From: Aurifilum marmelostoma
Lineage: Eukaryota > Ascomycota > Sordariomycetes > Diaporthales > Cryphonectriaceae
Direction: 5' to 3'
Length of the DNA stretch: 64,000 bases
NCBI GenBank assembly: GCA_027559495.1
Contig: JAMXSV010000015.1
Span: forward strand, 744,001 to 808,000
The notes under the pieces are model-generated. The model was not told the DNA's origin. It saw nothing but the letters and a program-made list of their open reading frames with translations, and searched no databases. Positions within the stretch are counted from its first letter, which is position 1; each line of letters starts with the position of its first letter. Both the position numbers and the translations under genes were made by a program. Of the stretch, positions 9,927 through 20,418 are shown piece after piece.

Positions 9927-12900
9927 ATGGACAACCACTCTGAGAATGCGGTATGTTGCACAGACTGTGTTGTCCACCCCTGCTGGGGGTCAACATTAAT
10001 GACCTTATCGACTCCCCGTCGCAACCGCTGCTGACCTCTTGCTGTCTACCCGCACCTTAGCCTTTTCGCGCGTCCCAGATGCGTCTTCCAGGAAGTCGGC
10101 TGCCCGCTCCTAACCCGAGGCCAGGTACTCTGACGGAGTTCACCGAATCCCAGAGCAACGCCAGACCTCAACCTTCGATGCTGCCACAGCCTGGGCTTAA
10201 GCGGCCCCAGTCGGGGAACGGTGCGTCAACAAAAGCCTACCTATACCTACCGCGCCCGGATGCGCAGCGCCTCAGAGGCAGACTTGCTGACGACCGGTCT
10301 TCCAACAGCGACGCAGCCTGATCCTAAACAAAGAAAGACCCTTATGGAGAGGGCAGCCGAGTACCCGGATAAGCATACTGCGGCTCCTGCGCCCGCAGCG
10401 CGGACCATCAACAAAGGCGTCTCACTTGCGTCGCAGTCTGGAGTAAGTCATCTAGCTGTGAGGCGGCATGACGCACGTCCTCTTTCAACATGTTTCTCTT
10501 TACTATTGCAACTACGTATCCAAACCGTACAGAAATCCTACGCCTGGTATTCACCTCAAGGGTCTACCCCAAAAGCGGTAGATTCCAGTATATCCGGCCC
10601 AGTGGTCCGAGCAGGGCTATGCTATTCTCTTTCTCGTTGAGATACTTCAACAGGCACTGTCGCTGTGGTTTTGCGACGTCCTTGGGCACCTTACGGGCCA
10701 TTGCCGCCTTTCAGAGAATATGACCCCCTCAGACTCTACAGAGAGGCGCATGTGCTTGCAGGTGATCCGGCATCAAGTCTTGTGCTCGCTTCCACCGGCT
10801 CGCCCTAGATCGACGAATTCGGCCTTGTCGAAAGCTCGTGATCTGGACGGGTTCAGCGACACTGTTGAGCTTACCTATGGAAGCAAAGAATCCCGTGATG
10901 ATCAGGCGGGCTGCTTTTAGATGTATCGGACAAGAGTTGATACTGTCCGGTTGCTAATTACTTCTGTCCCACTAGATCAAACAGCCGTCGACCACGACGT
11001 CCCTTTCTAGGCACCACTCCTCCGCCTCGATGTCCTCTGTATCCTCCCGCAACCCTGGGAGCTTCGCCCAGAGTGTCGGGTCCGGCATCGCCCGTTCTAG
11101 TTCAACAGTTGCGCGGGCACAGACGTCGATGTCCTTCCACCAGCCCCAGTCTCCGAATTCACGAAAGCGCGCCAATACAACTCGTGTCCGGCCTCAGACA
11201 TCAATGAATAGTCGCAATGCAGAGGAAGGTCCGCCATCAGGAAAGCAGAACTGTATGATGCCGCCCCCATCTTTCAGTTCTTTAGAAAACCCCAAACTCA
11301 GGAAAGCTGCCTCTCTACAAACAATGGGATGGCATGCCGACTCAGCGCCGAGAAGGGATATCTCAATCAGCACCATGATGGGAAACCTGAGTCTCGACGA
11401 CGAACGTGCGTACAAGAGAAATCAAGTGGTTTCGACAAAAGAGAATCGAATTCTTAATCCTACACCAATTTCTTTGCGTCCTCCAAGCAGTCAAATGGGC
11501 AACAACGTCGCCTTCAGGGATTCGCGCAAAAAAGATGCCGTAGTAAGACCAGCTGCGCGACGAGAGGACTCTAGGGCCAGCAACGTTGCGACGCCCAAGA
11601 CTCTTCACCCTACAGAAGTTGCCCAGCAGATGCTCCAAGACTTTGGGGAGTCCCTCCTGGCTTCTACTCGGAAGTACACGGAGTCTCCCACGAAATCTCC
11701 TTCCAAAGTACGTCCGTTCTTGACTAAGGATTCTAACCTGCGTACCTTCACAGCTTGGGATATGGACGAACGCCTGATCGAGGTCGAAGCGCAATTCAAG
11801 GCCATGAAAGAGGTAATGAACGTTTCGTTGAGCGACAAGAAAGCCATGGAGGAGGTCATCGACATGGCGAAGACGAGAGGTAAGCTGTTCATAACGCAGG
11901 TGGCCAGGTTGTTCCTGTCCGGACGCCCAGACTAACATCTCACAGCTAATGATCTCGAACGCGATCGAAACCGACTGGAGGAGAAGAACTCGACCCTGCA
12001 GAGTGAAATTGATGACTTGAGACAGCAGACGGCCAAGTTGAGCCTAGAGCTAGACCAAGAGCGCAGGACCCACGAGTACAAGCTACAGGACCAGGCGCGG
12101 GACCACCGTGATGCGCTTGACGAGCTCCGAAAATCGTTGACTGATGAGAAGGAGTCCCTCAGCAGGCGGCATCAAGACGAACTTGAAGCCGTGAAGAGAC
12201 ACTATCGAGTCGAGCTGGAGGACGAAAGGCACCAGACATCGAGGGAGCTCGAGGCTCTTAAGCAAAAGTTGGGATCCGAGCAGCAGGATCTGGCTCAGGC
12301 TCTCAAAGACAAGGACCGAGAGATATCGGACATGCGCGGTGAGACTGATGCTTTGCAGTCAGATCTGGATCGTGAACGCACTCAGAAAAGTCACCTTCAG
12401 AGGCAAATCGACGACCTGATAGGCACCAACACGTCGCTTGAGGGCACCGTGCGGACATTGCAGGCACAGGTTCATTTCCTGGAATCCGACAGCAAGCAGC
12501 AATCGGACTCGTTTGCGGCGATGGAAGCCAGGATGCAGGAAGCCCTGAAGACTGCGGAGGAGGCACGACAGAAGCTGATCAAGGAGGAGACCGAACGACG
12601 AGTGCTTTTCAACAAGTACCAGGAGTTGAAGGGCAACATCCGAGTTATGTGCCGGGTCCGGCCTCTCCTTGAGGGCACTGACGGGTCTGCCGCGGATCTC
12701 GACTTCCCAGATGACAAGACCTCTGCACAGATCTCTGTCAAGGGGCCCGAGGAAAAGAATAGTCTCGGCAGGATCACCACCAAGACATTTCCCTTTGAGT
12801 TCGACCGTGTCTTCACTCCTCAGATCCAGAACGAAGAGATTTTTGGAGAGATCTCTCAGCTGGTACAGAGCGCGCTCGACGGATACAATGTGTGCATCTT

Positions 12901-13736
12901 TTGCTATGGCCAGACCGGATCCGGCAAGACGTACACAATGTCCTCCAGCGATGGCATGATTCCGCGCGCGACCAAGATGATCTACGAGACGGTGCACAAG
13001 CTGAAGGAGAAGTCTTGGACGTACACCATGGAGGGCAACTTCATCGAGGTCTACAACGAGGAGCTCCATGACCTTCTGACACCTAACAAGGACCAGAAGA
13101 AGCTCGAGATCCGGCATGATGAGGTCCGCAAGACTACGACCGTGCTCAATTGCAAGAGTGTCACACTTGACTCCGAGGACACCGTCGAGGTCATGCTCAA
13201 CGAGGCCCAGAAGAACCGATCAGTGGCTGCGACCAAGTCCAACGAGCGTTCTTCCCGATCACACTCTGTCTTTACCTTGAAGCTGATCGGCGAGAACTCG
13301 GCCACCCATGAGCGCTGCGAGGGCACCCTGAACCTGGTTGACCTAGCTGGTTCCGAGCGTCTCAAGTCATCCGGTGCCGAAGGGGATCGTATGAAGGAGA
13401 CACAGAACATCAACACGAGTTTGAAGTCCCTAGGAGACGTGATTGAGGCTCTTGGCACCGGTCAAAAGCACATCCCGTACCGCAACTCGAAGCTGACATA
13501 CCTGTTGAGGAACTCGTTGGGAGGCAATTCCAAGACGCTCATGTTTGTCATGGTGTCACCGCTAGAAGCTCACCTGAACGAGACACTGTCGAGCTTGAGG
13601 TTTGCAACAAAGGTACGTCTCATCTCGCCACGCGCGTTATACATGCCTCATGCATACAATGACTGACTGTCCGCAGGTTCATAACACACACATCGGCACA
13701 GCCAAGTCCACGAGAAAATCAAAAAGCGATTCATGA
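9927..13736 (+). CDS. C-terminal-motor kinesin, kinesin-14 (KAR3/KlpA type)
   Basis: Six exons are inferred: 9927-9950, 10061-10220, 10309-10442, 10976-11879, 11946-13612, 13677-13736 (982 aa). The N-terminal ~400 residues are a basic Ser/Pro/Arg-rich tail likely to bind microtubules. A long coiled coil follows (about 400-630). The kinesin-14 neck (ELKGNIRVMCRVRP, about 635) leads into a C-terminal motor with P-loop GQTGSGKTYT (about 728), switch I NERSSRSH (about 839) and switch II LVDLAGSE (about 870). The protein ends FATKVHNTHIGTAKST plus a short basic tail. Members are minus-end-directed motors in spindle assembly and nuclear fusion (KAR3) and oppose kinesin-5 in Aspergillus (KlpA). The intron at 10443-10975 is 533 nt, far longer than the others, and could hide a small exon. 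The last intron (13613-13676) separates the final 20 codons. Confidence 0.93.
10443..10975 (+). other. Unusually long (533 nt) kinesin intron
   Basis: Donor GTAAGT and acceptor CCCACTAG with branch TTGCTAATTAC are good, and the join is in phase (..SQSG-IKQPST..). The interior carries open stretches, for example 10753-10920, whose frame does not join in phase with both neighbours. Confidence 0.5.
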
Positions 13737-14618
13737 TTTCCCAGAGGCGCGTTGCAGATGTCGAGAGAATAGACGGGTGGGCTGAAATGTACAAAGGGGT
13801 AAACAAGGGCGACGGGGCGTTGGCGATGATACCAAAGAAGTCATGTCTTTTTTCTAATACCTGGTCTCGGCTTTTCATGTTGTACTGCGAGCCATGTTGT
13901 CTTGCATACAACACCAGCCACCGCATGCTTACGTGGGGTTGAATTTGTTAATATTGGAGTTGGAGGCTTTTGATGATGGCGATGGTCACTACTTCATGCA
14001 GTACACTGTCATTTGGATTGTTTGCGAGGCATGACTTATGACGAATAGATCAGTATATCGATCTCCAAGGCTTGAACAGAAGATTCGGGAGGGGTGACAG
14101 TGTGGACAGCGGTCGATTCATGCTCTTGAATGCGAGTACGCTGGGTTGTGTGGTCATAAATCCTGAGACGGTCAAGTTCATACTGGATTGTAACGTATCT
14201 GCTTGGCTGCCCAGAAGCAGTCAGGGCAAGCAGCGAGCTGAATGGGGGCCAGCGCTGACCCCAAGAGAGCGACATTTCGTGTAAATGCACTGTTTTGCCA
14301 ACCCTTTATAGCTCACGAATATGGTTCGTCTATCTACCATCCGCATACTCTGTTTGTTTTTAACTTTATGACTGGTTTGTGTTGTCCACTCGAGTGCGTT
14401 CTCCTCTACTGCTTGGGATACGAGGCGGAAAAAGTGATGGTCAAGGTACACCGGCCTTTTTAGACTCGCCAGAGCAATGTGCCAGTTTCCGAGATGCGAT
14501 GATCTCGAGTTGCTGGAGCGGAGCAAACATTTAGGAGGGCTATGCAGGGTAGTAAAAGAGGGCTGGCGAAAGGAGGAAAAAGAAGTAAGACCAAAACAAA
14601 ACAAAAAAAGAAAAAGAG
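13737..14618. other. Intergenic downstream of kinesin
   Basis: Kinesin 3' region, then the region after the U6 terminator. A-rich tract at 14592-14627. No gene seen. Confidence 0.5.
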
Positions 14619-14627
14619 AAAAAAAAA
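14619..14627 (-). terminator. Pol III T-run terminator of U6
   Basis: Nine consecutive T on the minus strand directly follow the conserved U6 3' region (..AAGCTACCAA). Transcripts would end in a short U tail, as needed for Lsm2-8 binding. Confidence 0.85.
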
Positions 14628-14689
14628 TTGGTAGCTTCTCTTTGATTGAGCGTGTCATCCTTAGTGCAGGGGCCATGCTAATCTTCTCT

Positions 14690-14753
14690 CTGTGATGGAT
14701 GTTAGATGGAGTCGAACGCGCGACCTCTCGATGGGTTTGAAGGATAAACTCAC
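14690..14753 (-). other. Spliceosomal-type intron inside U6 snRNA
   Basis: A 64-nt insert between GATAC and AGAGAAG with donor GTGAGT, branch TCTAAC and acceptor CACAG, all close to the consensus of the mRNA introns in this window. It contains no run of four or more T on the sense strand, so it would not stop Pol III. Introns at U6 are known in Schizosaccharomyces and some other fungi. Confidence 0.92.
14708..14718 (-). promoter_or_regulatory. Pol III B-box within the U6 intron
   Basis: On the sense (minus) strand the sequence is CGTTCGACTCC, matching the tRNA-type B-box GGTTCGANTCC at 10 of 11 positions. TFIIIC binds B-boxes. The flanks do not fold as a tRNA T-arm, so this is not a tRNA relic with an intact stem. 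S. pombe U6 is also reported to carry a B-box in its intron. Confidence 0.7.
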
Positions 14754-14808
14754 GTATCGTTTCAAATTGACCAAATGCCCGAAGGCAAGCAGAATAGCGT
14801 TTAAGACA

Positions 14809-14816
14809 TTTATATA
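14809..14816 (-). promoter_or_regulatory. U6 TATA box
   Basis: TATATAAA on the minus strand starts 26 nt before the estimated U6 5' end, the spacing used by TATA-directed Pol III U6 promoters. Confidence 0.7.
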
Positions 14817-14820
14817 CCTT

Positions 14821-15214
14821 GCACCTGCCGCTAAGTCAGCAGTCAGCGCTAGTGGGATCTTCACACCACGGCCACTACTGGGCGCTAGTCCAGTAGGACA
14901 TGGTACTGTAAATAGCAGGGTCCTGATACTTGTACCTCGCGTGTCGCGTCACCTCAACTAAAACCTGTGAAGCCCGAGGGCTCTTGCCCTGTGATGTTCA
15001 CACTATCTTCCTCGTACATACTCAAGTCCACTCGTTATACACTGCCCTGATCTCGGTACTAAAACTTGAGCTTCTCTTTTTCCATCATCATGCTCTTTTC
15101 TTACCGCTGAACAGTCCCCTTACGGAGCAAAAGACATCGATATCTTTTGCCCCCCTCCTACCTTTTCCTCGTGCTTCACTACCCCCATCACAAACTTCAC
15201 ATTAACTCTGCTGA
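14821..15214. other. Intergenic, divergent upstream regions
   Basis: Upstream of U6 (minus) and of the gene at 15215 (plus). The right half is strongly pyrimidine-rich (about 15085-15205), typical of a fungal core promoter/5' leader. No gene seen. Confidence 0.5.
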
Positions 15215-16248
15215 ATGCCCTCCATGCCTGATGGACAGGATAAGGGTCTGGCCAGCTCCATCTGGGCACGGACACCGTTGAACACTGGTCGATCGCCGTA
15301 CTACTTCAAGAGATCAGCTACGACTACTGTTCAAGTGTCTCACACCCAGACCTTTGCCGCTCCTCCTGCGACCCTGTCGACGCCGACGACCAATGTGTCA
15401 ACGCCTGGCCACGACGGTGTCATGTCAAGCCCCCAGTTTCCTGGGGCTCTGAACGAGAACTACCCGCTCACCGATCTCGAGTCCGCCCTCAGACGAATCC
15501 CAACGCCCTGGGCCGAACTGGCTCGCTACACCAAGATCGTACGGCGCCTCAAATGGAAGCTGCCCTTCCTGGCCCACGGCTATAATGCTGCCACCGACCA
15601 GACGTACAAGGGCGAGCAGCGGGAGGAGGCAGAGCTGATGTTTAAGCTGGACTTCTTCGAATACTACATGCTGCTGGAGCGTGCCCTAGTGCACCTCCTG
15701 GGCGTATTCGGCATCAAGGTTACGGGAGGCTTCGGCGACAGGCTTAGAGATGCCACCAGCCGCCACCAGCAAGGTGACCATCGCTTCCACGCCAATGTGC
15801 TCGGGGCCCTCGACGACCCAAGAAACCCTCTGCACGAAGCCCTGGGCAGGAGTGACGTCCGCTCTGCGCTTACGCGGGCAAAGGAGCGTAAGTAGATCCT
15901 CTATACTGCAGAGAGGAAGTGAGAGCGGCTGGTGTGCTGTAGCTAATGCAAAAGCATGACCTTGCAGTGCGGAACCGTTGGAAAAATGCAGACGATCCAG
16001 ATGCCACTCTGGCGGCGAGATTTACCGCTGGTGGCCGTGCCGCCCGGCCGCTCAAGGAGTACGACCTGGGGTCGATCCTGGACCTGATCTTTGCGGGCTT
16101 CGACCATGGCTTTCGCATTGCGGATCGATATGTCGCCGACGTGCAGGCGCTGGCTGCCCAGCGCGGATTGAATGGCAGTGCAGATCCCGCGAGCGAGCAG
16201 ACAGAGTGGGAGTTCATGACAGACGCCATGGACTGGGAAGCTGTATAG
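15215..16248 (+). CDS. Conserved fungal protein of unknown function
   Basis: Two exons, 15215-15887 and 15968-16248 (317 aa), separated by an 80-nt intron (GTAAGT..TTGCAG). The first ~80 residues are Thr/Ser/Pro-rich and probably disordered. From about residue 85 comes an ordered, helix-rich region beginning YPLTDLESALRRIPTPWAELARYTKIVRRLKWKLPFL and containing FKLDFFEYYMLLERALVHLLGVFGI. The second exon has LRNRWKNADDP, a GGRAARPLKEYDLGSILDLI stretch and ends EWEFMTDAMDWEAV. I have the impression that this pattern is conserved among filamentous ascomycetes, but I know no function. No signal peptide or membrane span. The joined reading across the intron (KELRNRW) is well supported by phase. Confidence 0.75.
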
Positions 16249-17004
16249 ATGGCTTGCACAAGACAAACGGCAGGTGATGGTGATGTTTCATTGAGTTGTT
16301 TTATTCTCCGGCGTTTTTGGGATTTCTGGATGTTCTACATGGGTGCAGCATTCGCCAAAGACTTGGGGTGTGTGATAGCAGGACTGATTTTCAGCATGAG
16401 TGATACCCCTAAAGCCGACAACAGCAGCATGTCTTACTCTTGGACGGAGACGAGATAGACTCACCTAGAAATTATGTATATGAGATTACGACATAACGTC
16501 TGCATCCTCTTCGAAAACGTACAGGCAGAGATGCCGTCAATTCTCCGTATCCTATCCCAGCAGTAGGGGGGTTGGCAGACCACTAGCCTGCATAAGGGCG
16601 TGCTTGTGAACTAAGCTTTATTGATTGGATGGTTCAGGAGGGGATGTGGTCCCTCGCCTACAAATGGGCTGTAATTGTCAGAGCCGTGGGCGGTGCTAGG
16701 GTCTACCGGATGAGCTGCGAGCCGGATGAAAGTGGCTTCGTCCAGGACTAGGGGGTGGTTCAGGAAGTATCAATATAATTCAGCCACTACCTGACATGAC
16801 AGCATGCAATGGGTTTATGTTACATGCTCCAAAGCCTATCCCCTCAGCTCGATGGCTACTTTACCGATGCTCTCGCTGCGCAGTCAGTCTCTGCATCTTG
16901 GTCGAACCATTCTTCTGTTCGACATACAATCACCATTTCGGGTTCAAGGCTGCTAGACATTCTTGCCATAGTCGGCGTTGTATACCTCTCTGATTCAGAC
17001 TATC
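16249..17004. other. Intergenic upstream of P450
   Basis: 3' region of the unknown gene and promoter of the P450 gene. No gene or strong element seen. Confidence 0.45.
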
Positions 17005-18798
17005 ATGGCGAATATGACGAGTATTCCGATCCGGCCAGGACTCTCCTGGGATCCGGCGGTGGTGAAGTGGCAGGCCAGCGTCTCCATACTCCTGATCTCG
17101 CTCTTTGCCCTCTTCCTCAAGATCACATGGCAGCCGGCTTTTCCCAAGTCAGCCCCGAAACTTGTCAGGGAATGGCCCATACTTGGGGCGCTGGCGCTGT
17201 ACAGAAGGCGCAAGGACTTCTTCGACAAGGCCGTGAGCATGTCGCCGTCAGGAAACTTCAGCACCTATATAGGCAAGTTCCAGATCGTCGGTATGACGGG
17301 GCTCGAGGCCAGACAGTGCTTCCTGGACAGCAAGGACTTGAGCATGAATGAAGGGTGAGTAGCCACTGCACTTGTCTCCCCTCTCCTCCACTTGTTGTCG
17401 AATCCGGCGGTACCGGTTTCTCGACCGCTGACTGCCGTCTCTGTGTCTTCTTTGGAAATTATCCAGTTACGCCACACTGTTCACCGCGAGCCCTGACGTG
17501 AATGGTGTACGGGATCAGCAGGAGCTGGCCGAGAGCAACGGCGCGTGGACGGTCCGGAACATGACCAAGATCGTCTCACGGGAGAGGCTCCTACAGTGCC
17601 TGTCGTCTCTCGTCTCGGACACGACTTCTGCATTCGAACGCCTCTCGCTACAGCAGCAGGACGATGGCGTCAATGGCAAGACAGGAATCATGGACCCTGC
17701 CGTGGTCAGCTATGACATGGTCTACCAGCTCACCATGCGGACGGTGGGTGTTACCGAGATCGCCAACGACCCAGCCCTCTCCTCCAAAACGCTGAGGCTC
17801 TTCGAGGAGTTCGAGCATAATGCTAGCACCATGCGCATCATCTTTCCGTGGCTCCCTACACTGGGCTGGTTGAAGCAGATGTATGCGGGAGCGCGGCTGT
17901 ACGGGATCTTTGATCGTCTTGCGAAGGCCAGGAAGGCCGAGGGCAGGAGGGAAGAAGATACTATGCAGATCTTCTTGGATTCGGACACAGACTTAGTGAG
18001 ACTGACAGCTGTAGGTTCTCGTTCTTCATACCTCTTCCTATCTGTTTTGAGACGATGGTCTTTCCCCATAACGAACACTAGCCCATTCTTTGGTACCATC
18101 ACTAACCTTGTATGCTATAGTTCATCGTCGGTTCACTATTTGCAGGACAGATCAACGCCGGTGTCAACGCCGGCTGGGTCATCATCTACCTAGCGACCCA
18201 CCGCGAATGGTACCGGCGCGTTCAGGCCGAGGTCGACGCCTCGCTGCAGAAACACCGGTCGTCGCCCTCGCAGAGCCCCCAGGAGATACTGGCAACCCTC
18301 AGCCTGGAGGAATGGGAGTCAGAGTTCCCCTTGATCGATCTCTCGCTCCGTGAAGCCATCCGCGTGTCCACGACGGGCGTCATGTTCCGTCGCAACATTG
18401 GGACCGGCGATATCCCCATCGGCAAAACGTCGGGCGAGATCGTGCCGCGGGGCGCATACGCCATCTATGCGGTTGAAGACGTCCACATGAATCCCGACGT
18501 GTACACGGCCCCAGAGAGGTTCGATCCGGGCCGCTACATGCCGGACCGCGCCGAGGACAAGAAGACGGTGCACGCGTACCTTGGCTGGGGCGCGGGACGG
18601 CACCCGTGCGTCGGCATGCGGTTCGCCAAGCTGGAGGTGGCCATCGTCACTGCCTTCTTCCTTGCGCTGTACGACTTTGAGCTGGTCGACGCACAGGGGA
18701 ATGTGCTGCATGACCCACCGGCGGTTGACCGACAGGCGTTCTCTATACCTAGACCCGCCGGTGTGACGAGGCTGAGGTATACCGCGCGCCAGAAGTGA
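17005..18798 (+). CDS. Cytochrome P450 monooxygenase (microsomal)
   Basis: Three exons, 17005-17354, 17467-18010 and 18121-18798 (523 aa). The N-terminus has one membrane anchor (ASVSILLISLFALFLKITW) followed by a Pro-containing hinge. The I-helix region is FIVGSLFAGQINAGVNAGW, the K-helix ExxR is EAIR, the PERF-type motif is APERFDPGRY, and the heme-binding loop is GWGAGRHPCVG with the cysteine ligand. Trp replaces the usual Phe at the start of the heme loop. Both introns have good signals (second branch site CACTAAC). Such proteins hydroxylate or epoxidise small hydrophobic substrates with NADPH-P450 reductase at the ER. The substrate cannot be read from sequence. The overall style is nearer CYP51-like/CYP6001-like fungal families than CYP65. 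Neighbours downstream are a GNAT-like, an NTF2-like and a thioesterase gene. Confidence 0.93.
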
Positions 18799-19236
18799 GG
18801 TGACTGAGCACTGAAGGTGATTCGTCGACGGCGTCTGGATGGGGTGGGTTGTGATTCGAGTGCTCTGTACTGTCGCTTCACGTCTTTGGAACCTGTCACC
18901 GAAGATGACCTATGGGCCTGATGGAAACTTGTTTTGCTATTTATGCGGCCAGCCTCCTGGAGATCTGTCGCATTTCTGAGGGGAGAGATCTGGCAACCAC
19001 TCCTAGCACACAACTTCGTCGTGCACGCCAACTTAGACCGTCCTTACTTCGCCAGCAGACTGTTGTCTTGTACGTGTAGGCAATATCTCAAATTTTTGTC
19101 ACTCCTTACAATACAAAATCATAGTTACTAGAATGATCAGTGGCCTGTCCCGGCTTTGGTCGTTTGCTCCCTCGTTTGTGTTGGCTAACATGATGCATTT
19201 CTCTCTTAGCTAATTACAGCCACCAACGATAATTTT
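18799..19236. other. Intergenic, no gene seen
   Basis: Between the P450 stop and the GNAT-like start codon, both on plus. A/T-richer toward the right end. No clear element. Confidence 0.45.
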
Positions 19237-20418
19237 ATGATGGATCACGGCACTTCGGAGACCCCTCTGGAGGTGCCGGGTATTGCCCAGGATGAGGGTA
19301 TCGCTCCTCAGCACGAACCGTCTGAGTACGGTGCGGGTGGAGGAGCCGGCGACCGCATCGCCATCGAAATCTCTTTCGAGGAGGACTCGAGGCAGAATAT
19401 TGGGCCCTGGGCCTACACCGTCTGGGTACAAGCAAAATGCAAGGACCGGTCCTTGGGGCTTTGCGCCGGCCTCTTAGTCAAGCGGGAGTGCATCGAAGCA
19501 CGAAACGGGGTGAGGAAGCCACTGATGGAGGCCATGCTGACGGCATCTAAAGAGCTCGGCACCCTTTTCAGAAACCCAAAGATCTTTCTCGAGGATGGCG
19601 TTATCCCCACCGAGGGCGCCGACGTCTTTGATGATGGTGAATACTTTCCTGGGCACGAGTACGATGCGGGTCTTGGACAGGGCCCCCTGGCGCAACCTAT
19701 CAACCGCGCCTGGTTCCTCATGTTCCGGTACGTCCACGTCGAGCCGCTGTACCGCCGCCTCGGTATCGGTGGGAACATGATCAGGCGGGCCATTGACACG
19801 GTCTTCTTCGAGGCCCTCGAGGCGGGCCGCCCGCTCTTCGTTGCCGCTGAGCCTTATCCTGTGGAGCACGACGAAGCCACAGCTGGGCCCGAGAAGCGCG
19901 AGAAGCTCCGCCACCTCGCGCAGGTGGCAGAGCTCTTCTGGCAAGGTGTGGGCTTCAAGAAGTACAAGTCGGCTTTTCCTGGATTCCAGTGGGCCTGGCA
20001 TTTCTGGGGCCCGGGCCGAGTTTTGTGGTGCGAGAAGGACGTCGTCCTGCCCGGTCCGGTCGTGCCCTTGTCCCGGGAGCAGCCTTCGATCCGCGACCAG
20101 GATGAGTCGCTCCCGCCCCAACCCATCGCGGACTGGGCCAGGCTTGATGCTGCAAGCCTGGCGTGGCCGCGCGTTCCTCCTTGGTCCATCCACAAACACC
20201 TTGAACTGGACGTGGTGATGGGCTATGGTCCGAATAGTCCCTACATCTCCCGTTCCAGGACGGTCGATGCTGGGGTCGGGCCATCGCAACCGCGAATGTC
20301 GCCAACTCCGACGCCGAGTGCTCCAGTGTCGTCGAATGCTCCTACCGATCTCCCGTCTCTTGATGAGACTTACGATGGATCATCTGGTGCGATGGACGAC
20401 GAGCATGAATCCGTTTGA
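19237..20418 (+). CDS. GNAT-fold acetyltransferase-like protein
   Basis: A single exon of 393 aa; a second ATG follows directly. The region FLMFRYVHVEPLYRRLGIGGNMIRRAIDTVF (about 160-195) has the GNAT motif A shape: a beta strand, V-P-x-Y-R-x-x-G-[IV]-G-x-x-[ML] and a following helix that binds acetyl-CoA. A later segment (AELFWQGVGFKKYKS) resembles GNAT motif B. The N-terminal half contains conserved-looking strands (WAYTVWVQAKCKD). The C-terminal ~100 residues are Pro/Ser-rich and probably disordered. No signal peptide. The substrate is unknown. The call rests on one motif, so a GNAT-like fold without activity is also possible. Confidence 0.65.
   Translation: MMDHGTSETPLEVPGIAQDEGIAPQHEPSEYGAGGGAGDRIAIEISFEEDSRQNIGPWAYTVWVQAKCKDRSLGLCAGLLVKRECIEARNGVRKPLMEAMLTASKELGTLFRNPKIFLEDGVIPTEGADVFDDGEYFPGHEYDAGLGQGPLAQPINRAWFLMFRYVHVEPLYRRLGIGGNMIRRAIDTVFFEALEAGRPLFVAAEPYPVEHDEATAGPEKREKLRHLAQVAELFWQGVGFKKYKSAFPGFQWAWHFWGPGRVLWCEKDVVLPGPVVPLSREQPSIRDQDESLPPQPIADWARLDAASLAWPRVPPWSIHKHLELDVVMGYGPNSPYISRSRTVDAGVGPSQPRMSPTPTPSAPVSSNAPTDLPSLDETYDGSSGAMDDEHESV

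Larger units (their letters stand above)
14624..14790 (-). ncRNA. U6 spliceosomal snRNA gene, interrupted by an mRNA-type intron
   Basis: Read on the minus strand, the gene has a 5' UUCG-capped stem (TGCC/TTCG/GGCA), then TTTGGTCAATTTGAAACGATAC, a 64-nt insert, and then AGAGAAGATTAGCATGGCCC continuing into CTGCACTAAGGATGACACG and a T9 run. Removing the insert gives continuous, highly conserved U6: the ACAGAGA box, the AGC triad and the internal stem-loop region. Exon 1 is about 14790-14754 (37 nt) and exon 2 is 14689 to about 14624, total about 103 nt, the usual U6 size. A TATA box lies at -26 and a T-run terminator at the 3' end, so Pol III transcription is expected. U6 pairs with U4, then with U2 and the 5' splice site, and forms the catalytic core of the spliceosome. 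The ends are estimated, not mapped. Confidence 0.95.

Noticed and set aside
14690..14730. A tRNA-like GTTCGA T-loop on the minus strand
   Set aside because: The flanks cannot form a T-stem, and the sequence is explained as a B-box within the U6 intron.
16809..17351. A 180-aa frame overlapping the start of the first P450
   Set aside because: It is in another frame from the P450 exon and lacks any family feature; the P450 anchor and its splice phase explain the region.
19474..20289. A 271-aa frame antisense to the GNAT-like gene
   Set aside because: It is a codon-bias shadow of the sense gene, with no motif of its own.
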